Of a stretch of DNA of 64,000 nucleotides, positions 41,007-50,023 are shown in pieces (the stretch's first letter is position 1; each line of letters begins with the position of its first letter). The notes under the pieces are model-generated. The model was not told where the DNA came from. It made no database searches and worked only from the letters and a program-made list of their open reading frames with translations. Origin of the DNA: Parafilimonas sp. (GTDB lineage Bacteria > Bacteroidota > Bacteroidia > Chitinophagales > Chitinophagaceae); NCBI GenBank assembly GCA_017856455.1, contig JAFMEZ010000004.1:1-64000 (forward strand), in the 5' to 3' direction. Position numbers and translations under genes: made by a program.

Positions 41007-41780
41007 ATGGATCTAGCATTAACAGATAAAATAATTATCGTTACAGGTGGTGCAAAAGGTATTGGTGAAGGCATTACCAGATTACTTGCAAAAGAAGGTG
41101 CCTTCCCAATTATAATCGGCAGAAACCAGGATGATAATATTGCGCTCTTGAAAGAAATTGGCACTGGCTATCAAGTTACAGCAGAGCTTGGAAATCCCAC
41201 TGCCTGTAAAACAGCTGTAGAAGAAATCATTAAAAAATTCAATCGCATTGATGGCGTAATAAATAATGCAGGAATCAATGATGGCGTTTCGCTTGAGAAA
41301 GGAACATACGAGGGTTTCATTCAATCTTTGCATAACAATGTAGTACATTATTACTTGATTGTACAGGCAGCACTACCCTCTCTCATTCAATCCAAGGGAT
41401 CTATTGTTAACATCAGCTCCAAAGTTGCGGAAACAGGACAAGGCGGAACTTCAGGATATGCTGCAGCAAATGGAGCAAGAAACGCATTAACGAGAGAATG
41501 GGCAGTGGAACTTTTAAAATATGGTATTCGTGTAAACGCAGTCATTGTTTCCGAATGCTATACTCCGCTGTATGATAAATGGATAAAAACACTTGAGCAT
41601 CCGGAAGAAACACTTCAAAAGATTACTGCAAGAATTCCTCTTGAAAAAAGAATGACAACATCTGAAGAGATTGCCAACACCGCTGTGTTTCTTCTCTCTA
41701 ATAAATCTTCTCATACTACCGGACAACTGATACATGTTGACGGAGGATATGTACATCTGGATAGAGCCGCACTATCATAA
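41007..41780 (+). CDS. SDR oxidoreductase, candidate L-fucose dehydrogenase (YAAAN in place of YxxxK)
   Basis: MDLALTDKIIIVTGGAKGIG, INNAGINDG, NISSKVAETGQGGTSGYAAANGARNALTREWAVEL, HTTGQLIHVDGGYVHLDRA. Confidence 0.83.
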   Translation: MDLALTDKIIIVTGGAKGIGEGITRLLAKEGAFPIIIGRNQDDNIALLKEIGTGYQVTAELGNPTACKTAVEEIIKKFNRIDGVINNAGINDGVSLEKGTYEGFIQSLHNNVVHYYLIVQAALPSLIQSKGSIVNISSKVAETGQGGTSGYAAANGARNALTREWAVELLKYGIRVNAVIVSECYTPLYDKWIKTLEHPEETLQKITARIPLEKRMTTSEEIANTAVFLLSNKSSHTTGQLIHVDGGYVHLDRAALS

Positions 41781-41790
41781 ATCAAAGAAA

Positions 41791-43044
41791 ATGACCAAAA
41801 CTAACGCCAATTACAAACTGCCTTTTATTTTGGTTTCAACCCTGTTTTTTCTTTGGGGTATTGCCAATAATTTAAATGGAATTTTAATCCCTCATTTGAG
41901 AAAAGCATTGCAGTTAACCAATATGCAATCAACATTTGTAGACACTGCAGTATATGTTGCTTATTTTCTTTCTGCAATTCCAGCTGGACTCATTTTAAAA
42001 AAATTCGGATACAAGAAAGGAATCATTACCGGACTGATAGTATTCAGCATTGGTGCATTCATGTTTATACCAGCTGCAAACCTCAGGGCTTACAATATTT
42101 TTCTTTTTGGCTTATTCGTTATCGGATGCGGACTCACCATTTTGGAGACAGCCGCAAATCCATATGCTTCCAAATTGGGCGACCCAGATACAGCAACAGC
42201 GAGATTAACACTGGCCCAGTCTTTCAATGGATTGGCAGTTTTTATTGCACCAGTAATTGGCACAATTTTTATTCTATCGGGCAAAGAATATTCACCAGAT
42301 GAACTTGCAGCCATGAGTGAGATTGATAAACTTGCTTATTTGAATAGCGAAGCAGCATCTGTTAAGACGCCTTATCTGCTGCTTGGCATATTTCTTCTTG
42401 CAATTGCAATATTATTTCTGGTAAATAAGTTTCCAGAGTTGAAAGAGGAGGAAGGAGCTGCAGAAGAAGGAAGCTTATCTAGTGCCATTAAAAATAAACA
42501 TTTAGTATGGGCAGTTATTGCTCAATTCTTCTATGTTGGCGCACAGGTATGCGTTACGAGCTTCTTCATCAGAGCAGCAATTACAGGTGGAGGTGTTGAT
42601 GAAAAAACTGCAGGTTATTACCTAAGTGTTTATGGCATTCTTTTCATGACCGGTAGATTTGCAGGGTCAGCAATCATGCGTTTTATTGCACCTCAAAAAT
42701 TACTTTCGCTATACGCAGTGATTTGTATCTTTCTCAGTTTTATTGCCATCAAAACTGATGGACAATATGTTGTAATTGCATTAGGTGGACTCGGATTTTT
42801 CATGTCTATCATGTTCCCTACAATTTTTGCACTTGGCATAGCTGGATTAAAATCGAATACAAAGCCTGCCTCTTCTTTGCTTGTTATGTCTATTATAGGA
42901 GGCGCAATTTTCCCGGTAATCATGGGAAATATCATTGATCAGTTTGGGGATGATATTCAAATAGGATACATTGTTCCAATGATATGTTATGTATTTGTAT
43001 TGTATTTTGGAATCAAAGGATATAAACCGTCTACTCAACCATGA
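41791..43044 (+). CDS. fucP: L-fucose:H+ symporter FucP family permease
   Basis: TLFFLWGIANNLNGILIPHLRKAL, GCGLTILETAANPYASKLGDP; ATG at 41791 preferred over ORF-track start. Confidence 0.92.
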   Translation: MTKTNANYKLPFILVSTLFFLWGIANNLNGILIPHLRKALQLTNMQSTFVDTAVYVAYFLSAIPAGLILKKFGYKKGIITGLIVFSIGAFMFIPAANLRAYNIFLFGLFVIGCGLTILETAANPYASKLGDPDTATARLTLAQSFNGLAVFIAPVIGTIFILSGKEYSPDELAAMSEIDKLAYLNSEAASVKTPYLLLGIFLLAIAILFLVNKFPELKEEEGAAEEGSLSSAIKNKHLVWAVIAQFFYVGAQVCVTSFFIRAAITGGGVDEKTAGYYLSVYGILFMTGRFAGSAIMRFIAPQKLLSLYAVICIFLSFIAIKTDGQYVVIALGGLGFFMSIMFPTIFALGIAGLKSNTKPASSLLVMSIIGGAIFPVIMGNIIDQFGDDIQIGYIVPMICYVFVLYFGIKGYKPSTQP

Positions 43045-43373
43045 AAACATTTTGCCTAGCATTAGATCTTAAAAACGACCCTGCATTGATTGATGCATAC
43101 GAAGCACATCACAGAGAAGTTTGGCCTGAAATTATTGCTTCAATTAAAGACAGTGGAATAGATAATATGAAAATTTATCGCACAGGTAATCGCCTTTTCA
43201 TGATTATTCATGCAAATGACCACTTCAGCTTTGAAACAAAAAGTCAAATGGACAGTGAAAACCCTATTGTTGAAAAATGGGAAACACTAATGGATCAGTA
43301 TCAGCAAAGATTACCATGGGCTGCACCAGGTGTAAAATGGGTGCTCATGGATGAAATTTTTTCACTTGATTAA
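43041..43373 (+). CDS. L-rhamnose/L-fucose mutarotase family protein (RhaM-like)
   Basis: CLALDLKNDPALIDAYEAHHREVWPEIIASIKDSGIDNMKIYRTGNRLFMI. Confidence 0.9.
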   Translation: MKTFCLALDLKNDPALIDAYEAHHREVWPEIIASIKDSGIDNMKIYRTGNRLFMIIHANDHFSFETKSQMDSENPIVEKWETLMDQYQQRLPWAAPGVKWVLMDEIFSLD

Positions 43374-44701
43374 TTGAATCCACCATGACCAGCATACAAT
43401 TTAACTGGTCCTTCTAATTTCAGTTCCAGTACTGTCATATATGGATCAACCTGGCCTACAGGTACATCAATAAAAACCAAACCTGGAACAGGACTCCAAG
43501 AAATTTTGCCAACAACCTTATGGTTTAGATTAACCTCTTTGCCTACAACTTTAATCTCTTTGATTTTATTTACCAATCCTTTTATCATGATTGGTCCACT
43601 TGTTTGTGCCTGCAAAAACAAGTACAATGAACTTGAGTCTTTTGACAATGTGGTTGGTCCATAGAAATGTCCTTTAGGAATACCAGCTATCGTTCCAAAG
43701 ATTGCTCTGTTGTGCTTTTTATTCCACTTTCCCAGTTCATTCAAAACATTTTTCTGTTCCTCAGGAATAGTTCCATCTTCTTTTGGTCCAATATCCAATA
43801 ATAAGTTCCCACCATTGCCAACAACATCTGCAAATAATGTTATTATTTCATTCGGCTTTTTCCAGTTGGTATCTCTGAATTGAAATCCCCAGTTGTTGTT
43901 GATGGTCATGCAAAGTTCCCACCAATTGTACGCGGGCTTTGAAACAGGAATATTTTGTTCTGGGGTTACATAATCTCCATAACCGGCAAGTCGTCCATTG
44001 ATGATAGCATTTGGATTTTTAGCCAGAATATTGCTTCGAACCTTAATGCTCTCCCATTCATCAGCATTATGCTCCCAGTCGCCATCAAACCAAAAAAGAT
44101 CTGGATTATATAGTTCTGAAATTTCATTGATCTGAGACTGGAAAAACTTTTTAAAATGATCCCAACGCGCAGGCTGATCTTTTAATTTATACCTGACAGA
44201 ATCTTTTCTGAACTGATCATAATCATTTCGACTCCAATCTATCAGGGAAAAATATGTGCCCACCTTCAGTTGACGTTTTCTCAATTCATCAAAGAAAGGT
44301 TTAAGCAAATCCTTTTTGGCTGGTGTATTTCTAACAACATTATAATGATCCTCTTTGGTATTCCATAATGCAACGCCATCATGATGTTTGGTTGTCATCA
44401 CTGCATATTTTGCACCTGACTGTTGCACCAAATCCGCCCATTCTGCAGGATTGTACTTACTTGCAGTAAATCCGTTCAATTGACTCATGTATTCTTTATA
44501 GGGAATTAGATTATTATAAAAACTCCAACTTTCATCAACACCTTTCACAGCATAAATTCCCCAATGAATAAAAATTCCAAGTTTAGCTTCCTGAAACCAT
44601 TGCATTTTGGCTTGAATGCTTTCAGGTGAAATTTTTTCCTGTGCGTTAGATTGATTTACAAAAAGAATACTGGCGACGATAATTGAAATGAATATTCTCA
44701 T
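43370..44701 (-). CDS. Alpha-L-fucosidase, GH29 family
   Basis: Signal peptide; AKLGIFIHWGIYAVKG, KYAVMTTKHHDGVALWN, LFWFDGDWEHNADEW. Confidence 0.93.
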   Translation of the reverse strand: MRIFISIIVASILFVNQSNAQEKISPESIQAKMQWFQEAKLGIFIHWGIYAVKGVDESWSFYNNLIPYKEYMSQLNGFTASKYNPAEWADLVQQSGAKYAVMTTKHHDGVALWNTKEDHYNVVRNTPAKKDLLKPFFDELRKRQLKVGTYFSLIDWSRNDYDQFRKDSVRYKLKDQPARWDHFKKFFQSQINEISELYNPDLFWFDGDWEHNADEWESIKVRSNILAKNPNAIINGRLAGYGDYVTPEQNIPVSKPAYNWWELCMTINNNWGFQFRDTNWKKPNEIITLFADVVGNGGNLLLDIGPKEDGTIPEEQKNVLNELGKWNKKHNRAIFGTIAGIPKGHFYGPTTLSKDSSSLYLFLQAQTSGPIMIKGLVNKIKEIKVVGKEVNLNHKVVGKISWSPVPGLVFIDVPVGQVDPYMTVLELKLEGPVKLYAGHGGFN

Positions 44702-44725
44702 ACAGCTATAAATGTTAGGATAAAT

Positions 44726-46861
44726 CTATGAAGATTTAGAGGTTTCTTGAACCTGTTCAGGCTTTTTCTTTACTGCAACCAAATCATCATAATTCACCTG
44801 AAGTGGTATAGCCCCTAGTGTAACAAAAGCTTTTTTACCCCTGATTTCTGACAACACACCAATTTTATTGTTTTGCCTCATCATCACATGATCACCGACA
44901 ACAGGCTTTTTAGCAAGCAAAATGTAATTGCTGTCAATTTTCTTTTTAGCTTTTTCCTTTACTTGCTTGTCCTTTTGATTAAAAAGCAGCGCCTGAAGAT
45001 TTTTGATCAATTGTTTTTTATCATCTTCTGCATCCATTCTCTTCCAGTCAAAAACAATTTGCTTTAACTTTCTTTCCATATCTTTCAAATAGACAAGCTT
45101 ATCCTCAGAAATTTTATTCTGCTCTTTTAGCATCTCTACCTGCTGCCTATGTTTTTCCTTATTCAGCTCTTCACTCAATCTTTTTCTTTGTAGCTCATTT
45201 TCCTTTACTAATTTCTGCAGTTCTTTTTCTTTTGACTCTAATTTTCTAAGTTCTTGTTCTGTTTTGTTGAGCAATTTATCAAGCGTAAAATGATGTTCAT
45301 CTACAAGTGATTTTGCCCGATCAATCAACTGCGATGAAAGTCCAATTCTTTCCGCAATTGAAAACGTATAGGAACTTCCTGGTTTACCAATATTAAGCTT
45401 GTACTCGGGCAAGAGATTTTTTTCATCGAAAGCCATTGCGCCATTTACAATACCTGGTGTTTTACTTGCCATTACTTTTAAATTCAAGTAATGTGTAGTA
45501 ACAATGCCAAACGCATGTTTTCTTAAAAGTTGTTCTAGGAAGACTTCAGCAAATGCCCCTCCTAAACTCGGATCACTGCCGCTTCCCAGTTCATCAATAA
45601 AAAATAGTGTTCGCCCGTTTGCTTCCTCCATGAAATATTTCATGTTCTTTAAATGAGCACTATATGTACTCAATTCAAATTCGATGCTTTGGGTATCGCC
45701 AATATGAATCATGAGTTGCTTAAAAATCCCAAATACCGACTCCGGATGAGCAGGAACCAATAATCCTGACTGTACCATTAATTGTAATAGTCCGGTTGTT
45801 TTTAAACAAACCGTTTTACCCCCAGCATTGGGACCGGATATTACCAAAATTCTTTGCTTATCATTTAGGGTTAAATCCAGTGGGACAACTTTCTTTCCAG
45901 ACTTTTTATTGTACAACAAAAGCAGTGGATGTGTTGCCTTGATCAATTTCACTTCCGCATTTTCAGTAACACTAGGCAAATGAGCATCCATCATTTGAGC
46001 CAATTTTGCCTTAGCCCTTACAAAATCATATTCACCTAAAATTTCAATGTATTGCTTTAACAATGGAGCATGCATGGAGAGTGATGCAGTGAGCTGTTTC
46101 AATATTCTGTATTCCTCATCACGTTCATCATTTTCAAGAGAATAAATATCATTGTTGATATCAATAGTTTCTTCAGGCTCAATGAAAGAAGTACGCCTGC
46201 TGTCACTTTCTCCATGTAAAATTCCTTTCACAATTCTTTTATGCTCTGCATAAATTGCCAAAACTCTTCTTCCGTTAAGAAACGATTCTTCAATATCAGC
46301 GATATATCCAGCTTTTTGAAGTTTACTGAGAATTCTTTCGAAACTGCGACGCTGTTCATTTCGTTTTTTAAAGAGTTGCATTCGAATTCTTGCCAAATCA
46401 TCAGACGCATTATCCAACACTCTGGCATCATCCCCTATCACCTTTTCAATTGATTTGGGAATAGTCTTTTCTACATGGGTAGCAGATAGAATTTGAAAAA
46501 GTGAGGAATACCTGTCGATTCGTTCATCATCAAACCACCTGAAAATACTTTCAATATTTTCAGCTAAATTTTTGAACTGCAAGAAAACTTCTCCAGTTAA
46601 AACCGCACCAGAGATTGAGAGTAATTTTATTTCTTTTTGCAAATTGAATGCAGTGCCATGTTGAAAGGTTTGTCCGGTTGCGAGCAATTGCAAATATTGA
46701 TACGACTGCCTGAGCTCAGTTTCAATAAAATCCTTTTTCGTATGGATCCTGAGCAGTTCTGCTTTTTCTTTTCCAATAACAGTTTGAGTTTGCTCAACCA
46801 GCAAAGCCTTCACTTTATCAAATTCCAACTGTATGGGGGCAGACTCAGGGTAAAACCTCAT
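44726..46861 (-). CDS. MutS2-like ATPase lacking a Smr domain
   Basis: MutS-type Walker A ISGPNAGGKTVCLKT, FFIDELGSGSDP, TTHYLNLK; ends at 711 aa without a Smr-like tail. Confidence 0.93.
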   Translation of the reverse strand: MRFYPESAPIQLEFDKVKALLVEQTQTVIGKEKAELLRIHTKKDFIETELRQSYQYLQLLATGQTFQHGTAFNLQKEIKLLSISGAVLTGEVFLQFKNLAENIESIFRWFDDERIDRYSSLFQILSATHVEKTIPKSIEKVIGDDARVLDNASDDLARIRMQLFKKRNEQRRSFERILSKLQKAGYIADIEESFLNGRRVLAIYAEHKRIVKGILHGESDSRRTSFIEPEETIDINNDIYSLENDERDEEYRILKQLTASLSMHAPLLKQYIEILGEYDFVRAKAKLAQMMDAHLPSVTENAEVKLIKATHPLLLLYNKKSGKKVVPLDLTLNDKQRILVISGPNAGGKTVCLKTTGLLQLMVQSGLLVPAHPESVFGIFKQLMIHIGDTQSIEFELSTYSAHLKNMKYFMEEANGRTLFFIDELGSGSDPSLGGAFAEVFLEQLLRKHAFGIVTTHYLNLKVMASKTPGIVNGAMAFDEKNLLPEYKLNIGKPGSSYTFSIAERIGLSSQLIDRAKSLVDEHHFTLDKLLNKTEQELRKLESKEKELQKLVKENELQRKRLSEELNKEKHRQQVEMLKEQNKISEDKLVYLKDMERKLKQIVFDWKRMDAEDDKKQLIKNLQALLFNQKDKQVKEKAKKKIDSNYILLAKKPVVGDHVMMRQNNKIGVLSEIRGKKAFVTLGAIPLQVNYDDLVAVKKKPEQVQETSKSS

Positions 46862-46956
46862 GTTAAATGAAATCTAATTTCTTCGCAAAAGTACGCCATA
46901 TTTAACAGGTAATCTTTTTAGAATTAACTTCGTAAATCACAACTTTTAAATGTTTT

Positions 46957-47607
46957 ATGAAAACACTGGGAATTGCATTTACATGTTTGGCATTTTTCTT
47001 GAGTGCTTGCGCACAAGTAGAAAAGAAGAAAGTTGATTACGCTGATAAAAAACTCAACACAAAATCTATGAATACTGAAAAAATCACATTGGGCTCGGGT
47101 TGTTTTTGGTGTACTGAAGCTGTTTATGAACAAGTAAAGGGAGTTATAAAGGTTACAAGTGGATATTGTAATGGCCACGTTGATAATCCAACATATGAAC
47201 AAGTATGTGATAAAACAACCGGACATACTGAGGCTTGTGAAATTGAATTTGATCCAAAACAGGTTACTGTAGATGAATTGTTAGAGATTTTCTGGCAAGT
47301 GCACGATCCAACCACTCTGAACCGCCAGGGCAACGATGTTGGTCCGCAATACAGAAGTGCAGTCTTCTTTCATAATGAGCATCAAAAAGAAAGAGCAGAA
47401 TATTACAAAAAGAAACTTGACGAAAGTGGTGCCTACCCATCTCCAATTGTGACTGTAATTGAGCCCATTAAAAAATTTTATGCTGCAGAAAACTATCACC
47501 AGGATTATTACAAAGACAACAGCAATCAACCCTACTGTTACTTTGTCATCAGACCGAAACTAGAAAAATTTGAAAAGGTTTTCAAGGATAAACTAAAGTC
47601 CAAATAA
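46957..47607 (+). CDS. msrA: Peptide-methionine (S)-S-oxide reductase, lipoprotein form
   Basis: Lipobox FLSACAQ, catalytic GSGCFWCTEAVYEQ, NYHQDYYKDN. Confidence 0.97.
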   Translation: MKTLGIAFTCLAFFLSACAQVEKKKVDYADKKLNTKSMNTEKITLGSGCFWCTEAVYEQVKGVIKVTSGYCNGHVDNPTYEQVCDKTTGHTEACEIEFDPKQVTVDELLEIFWQVHDPTTLNRQGNDVGPQYRSAVFFHNEHQKERAEYYKKKLDESGAYPSPIVTVIEPIKKFYAAENYHQDYYKDNSNQPYCYFVIRPKLEKFEKVFKDKLKSK

Positions 47608-47614
47608 GCAAAAT

Positions 47615-49270
47615 ATGTTCTCCATCAAGACGAAGCTATCTCTGCTATTCTTTTTCATAAGCAGCTTGCAGTTAGCTGGACAATCATTGAACCTAGAGAA
47701 AATATTCACGCATGCAGATACATTAAGAGGCACCCTCAGTAAAGCGAGAACATGGTGGGATGTTCAACAATATAAAATTCTGATCGAACCAGATTTTAAC
47801 AATAAAACTATTTCCGGAAAAGTTGACATCAAATTCAAGGCAACAGGCATTTATGATACCATGCAAATTGATTTGCAAGCTCCCATGGAAATCAATAAAG
47901 TATACCTGGGCGAAGAATCACTCCGCTATGTACGTGATGAGAATGCTTACTTTATCATCTTATCCAAACCTCTACAAATTGGTTCAGAAAATACCCTGGC
48001 ACTTTCATTTAGTGGAAAAGTGACAGAAGCCATTCGTCCACCCTGGGATGGAGGATGGATTTTTTCGAGAGATAAAAACGGAAACCCATGGATGAGTGTG
48101 GCATGTCAGGGATTGGGTGCAAGTGTTTGGTATCCTTGCAAAGATCATCAGAGTGATGAACCAGACAAAGGTGCATTGCTTCGGATCTCAACACCAGATA
48201 GTTTGATGGGTGTAGGCAATGGCAGATTGATTGGGAAACATCAATACAAGCCTGGATGGACTGTTTATGATTGGGAAGTTAAAAATCCTATCAATAACTA
48301 CAATATCGTGCCATACATCGGCAAATACGTTCGCTTTGGTGAAACATACAAAGGGGAAAAAGGGAATCTTGATTGTGAGTACTGGGTACTCGATTATGAA
48401 CTTGAAAAAGCAAAACTGCAATTCAAACAGGTACCATTGATGTTAAAGGCATTTGAACATTGGTTTGGTCCATATCCTTTTTATGAAGATGGTTTTAAAC
48501 TTGTGCAATCTCCTCATCTTGGCATGGAGCATCAAAGTGCAGTTGCATATGGAAATGGATTTCAAAATGGATACAGAGGAAGAGATCTTTCCGGGTCAGG
48601 CTGGGGATTAAAATGGGATTTTATCATTGTGCATGAAAGTGGGCACGAATGGTATGGGAATAATATTACTTCAAAAGATTTGGCAGACATGTGGCTTCAT
48701 GAAGGATTCACCAATTACAGTGAGACCTTGTTTACTGATTATTATTATGGAAAAGAGGCTGGTAATGCTTATGTGCAAGGCACAAGAAAGTTAATCAGAA
48801 ATGATGCCCCGATCATTGCAAAATACAATGTAAATGACCAGGGATCAGGAGACATGTATTACAAAGGCGGAAATCTTGTACACTTTGTAAGACAATTATT
48901 TGATAATGATGAAAAATTCAGAGACGCCATCAGAGAAATGAATAAAAAATTTTATCATCAAACAGTTACCTCAGGTGAAATTGAACATTTCCTTAGCGTG
49001 AAAGTCAACCGAAATTTAAGACCATTGTTTGATCAATACTTAAGAAACACCTCCATCCCAACTTTGGAAATTCAGAAATCAAAAAAAGAAATTCAATACA
49101 GATGGACTGATTGTCTTGCTTCTTTTGATGCTCCTGTTAGAGTTATTATAGGGAAAGAATTAAAATGGATTTATCCAACCACAAACTGGAAAACATTAAA
49201 AGGAAATACCAACATCAATTCAATTTCGGTTGACAAAAATTTTTATGTTGGATATAAAGAAATAGAATAA
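47615..49270 (+). CDS. M1 family metallopeptidase
   Basis: HESGHEWYGNNI with downstream HEGFTNYSE zinc ligand; signal peptide. Confidence 0.95.
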   Translation: MFSIKTKLSLLFFFISSLQLAGQSLNLEKIFTHADTLRGTLSKARTWWDVQQYKILIEPDFNNKTISGKVDIKFKATGIYDTMQIDLQAPMEINKVYLGEESLRYVRDENAYFIILSKPLQIGSENTLALSFSGKVTEAIRPPWDGGWIFSRDKNGNPWMSVACQGLGASVWYPCKDHQSDEPDKGALLRISTPDSLMGVGNGRLIGKHQYKPGWTVYDWEVKNPINNYNIVPYIGKYVRFGETYKGEKGNLDCEYWVLDYELEKAKLQFKQVPLMLKAFEHWFGPYPFYEDGFKLVQSPHLGMEHQSAVAYGNGFQNGYRGRDLSGSGWGLKWDFIIVHESGHEWYGNNITSKDLADMWLHEGFTNYSETLFTDYYYGKEAGNAYVQGTRKLIRNDAPIIAKYNVNDQGSGDMYYKGGNLVHFVRQLFDNDEKFRDAIREMNKKFYHQTVTSGEIEHFLSVKVNRNLRPLFDQYLRNTSIPTLEIQKSKKEIQYRWTDCLASFDAPVRVIIGKELKWIYPTTNWKTLKGNTNINSISVDKNFYVGYKEIE

Positions 49271-49272
49271 TT

Positions 49273-49965
49273 CTACTCAGTCAACTTCATCCTTCCCGCC
49301 CTAACAAAACGTCTCTGCCAATATGGTTCATCGAGGTCGCTGATGATCACACCATTTGATGTAGACGCATGAATAAACTTATTATTGTTGATATAGAGTC
49401 CCACATGTGAAATACCACCTGTTGTATTAAAAAATACCAGATCGCCTTCTCTCAATTCACTTCTTTCAATTTCCGAACAGAAAGCTGCTTGCTCTCTTGA
49501 TGTTCGAGGCAATTGAATTGAAAATGCATCTTCAGCAATTCCCTTTACAAAGGCAGAGCAATCAATACCTTCCTTTGATGTACCTCCAATACGGTAAGGA
49601 ACAGCATACCATTGATGAATGTAATCAACCAATTTTTTATTGGTCAGTTTTTCAACTTCTAAGTCGAGCAAAACCGAGTAGCGAAAAAAATAATTGGGGA
49701 TATATTCTATACCTTGTAAATCATTTAAATAATTGGTTGGAGGTGCATCTTCAATAAATTTAATAGATGCTTCGGCCAAATATTGACTTTTTTGACCTGG
49801 ATTTAAAACAAGGGAAATATTATCAAAATAAGGTGATTCTTTTAATTGTTTCTTGGAAACAGGAATAGGTTTAAACAATACACATGAAGACATGGAGATG
49901 ACGGTTAGGAAGACCCCCACTCCATACCTTAAAAATGAAACTTCAGTAGTTTTTTTCTTATTCAA
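49273..49965 (-). CDS. C40 (NlpC/P60) family cell-wall peptidase, lipoprotein
   Basis: GIDCSAFVKGIAEDAF, GDLVFFNTTGGISHVGLYI. Confidence 0.93.
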   Translation of the reverse strand: MNKKKTTEVSFLRYGVGVFLTVISMSSCVLFKPIPVSKKQLKESPYFDNISLVLNPGQKSQYLAEASIKFIEDAPPTNYLNDLQGIEYIPNYFFRYSVLLDLEVEKLTNKKLVDYIHQWYAVPYRIGGTSKEGIDCSAFVKGIAEDAFSIQLPRTSREQAAFCSEIERSELREGDLVFFNTTGGISHVGLYINNNKFIHASTSNGVIISDLDEPYWQRRFVRAGRMKLTE

Positions 49966-50023
49966 AATGTGGAAAATACTCCTTCCTTTTTAATGGTTTA
50001 TTTGCGAAATTTGAATTTCGCAT

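Noticed and set aside
34650-44701. Fucose locus as a tRNA-integrated genomic island
   Set aside because: It lies next to tRNA-Ser, but on the 5' side of the tRNA. I see no integrase, no duplicated tRNA 3' end and no att-like repeats.
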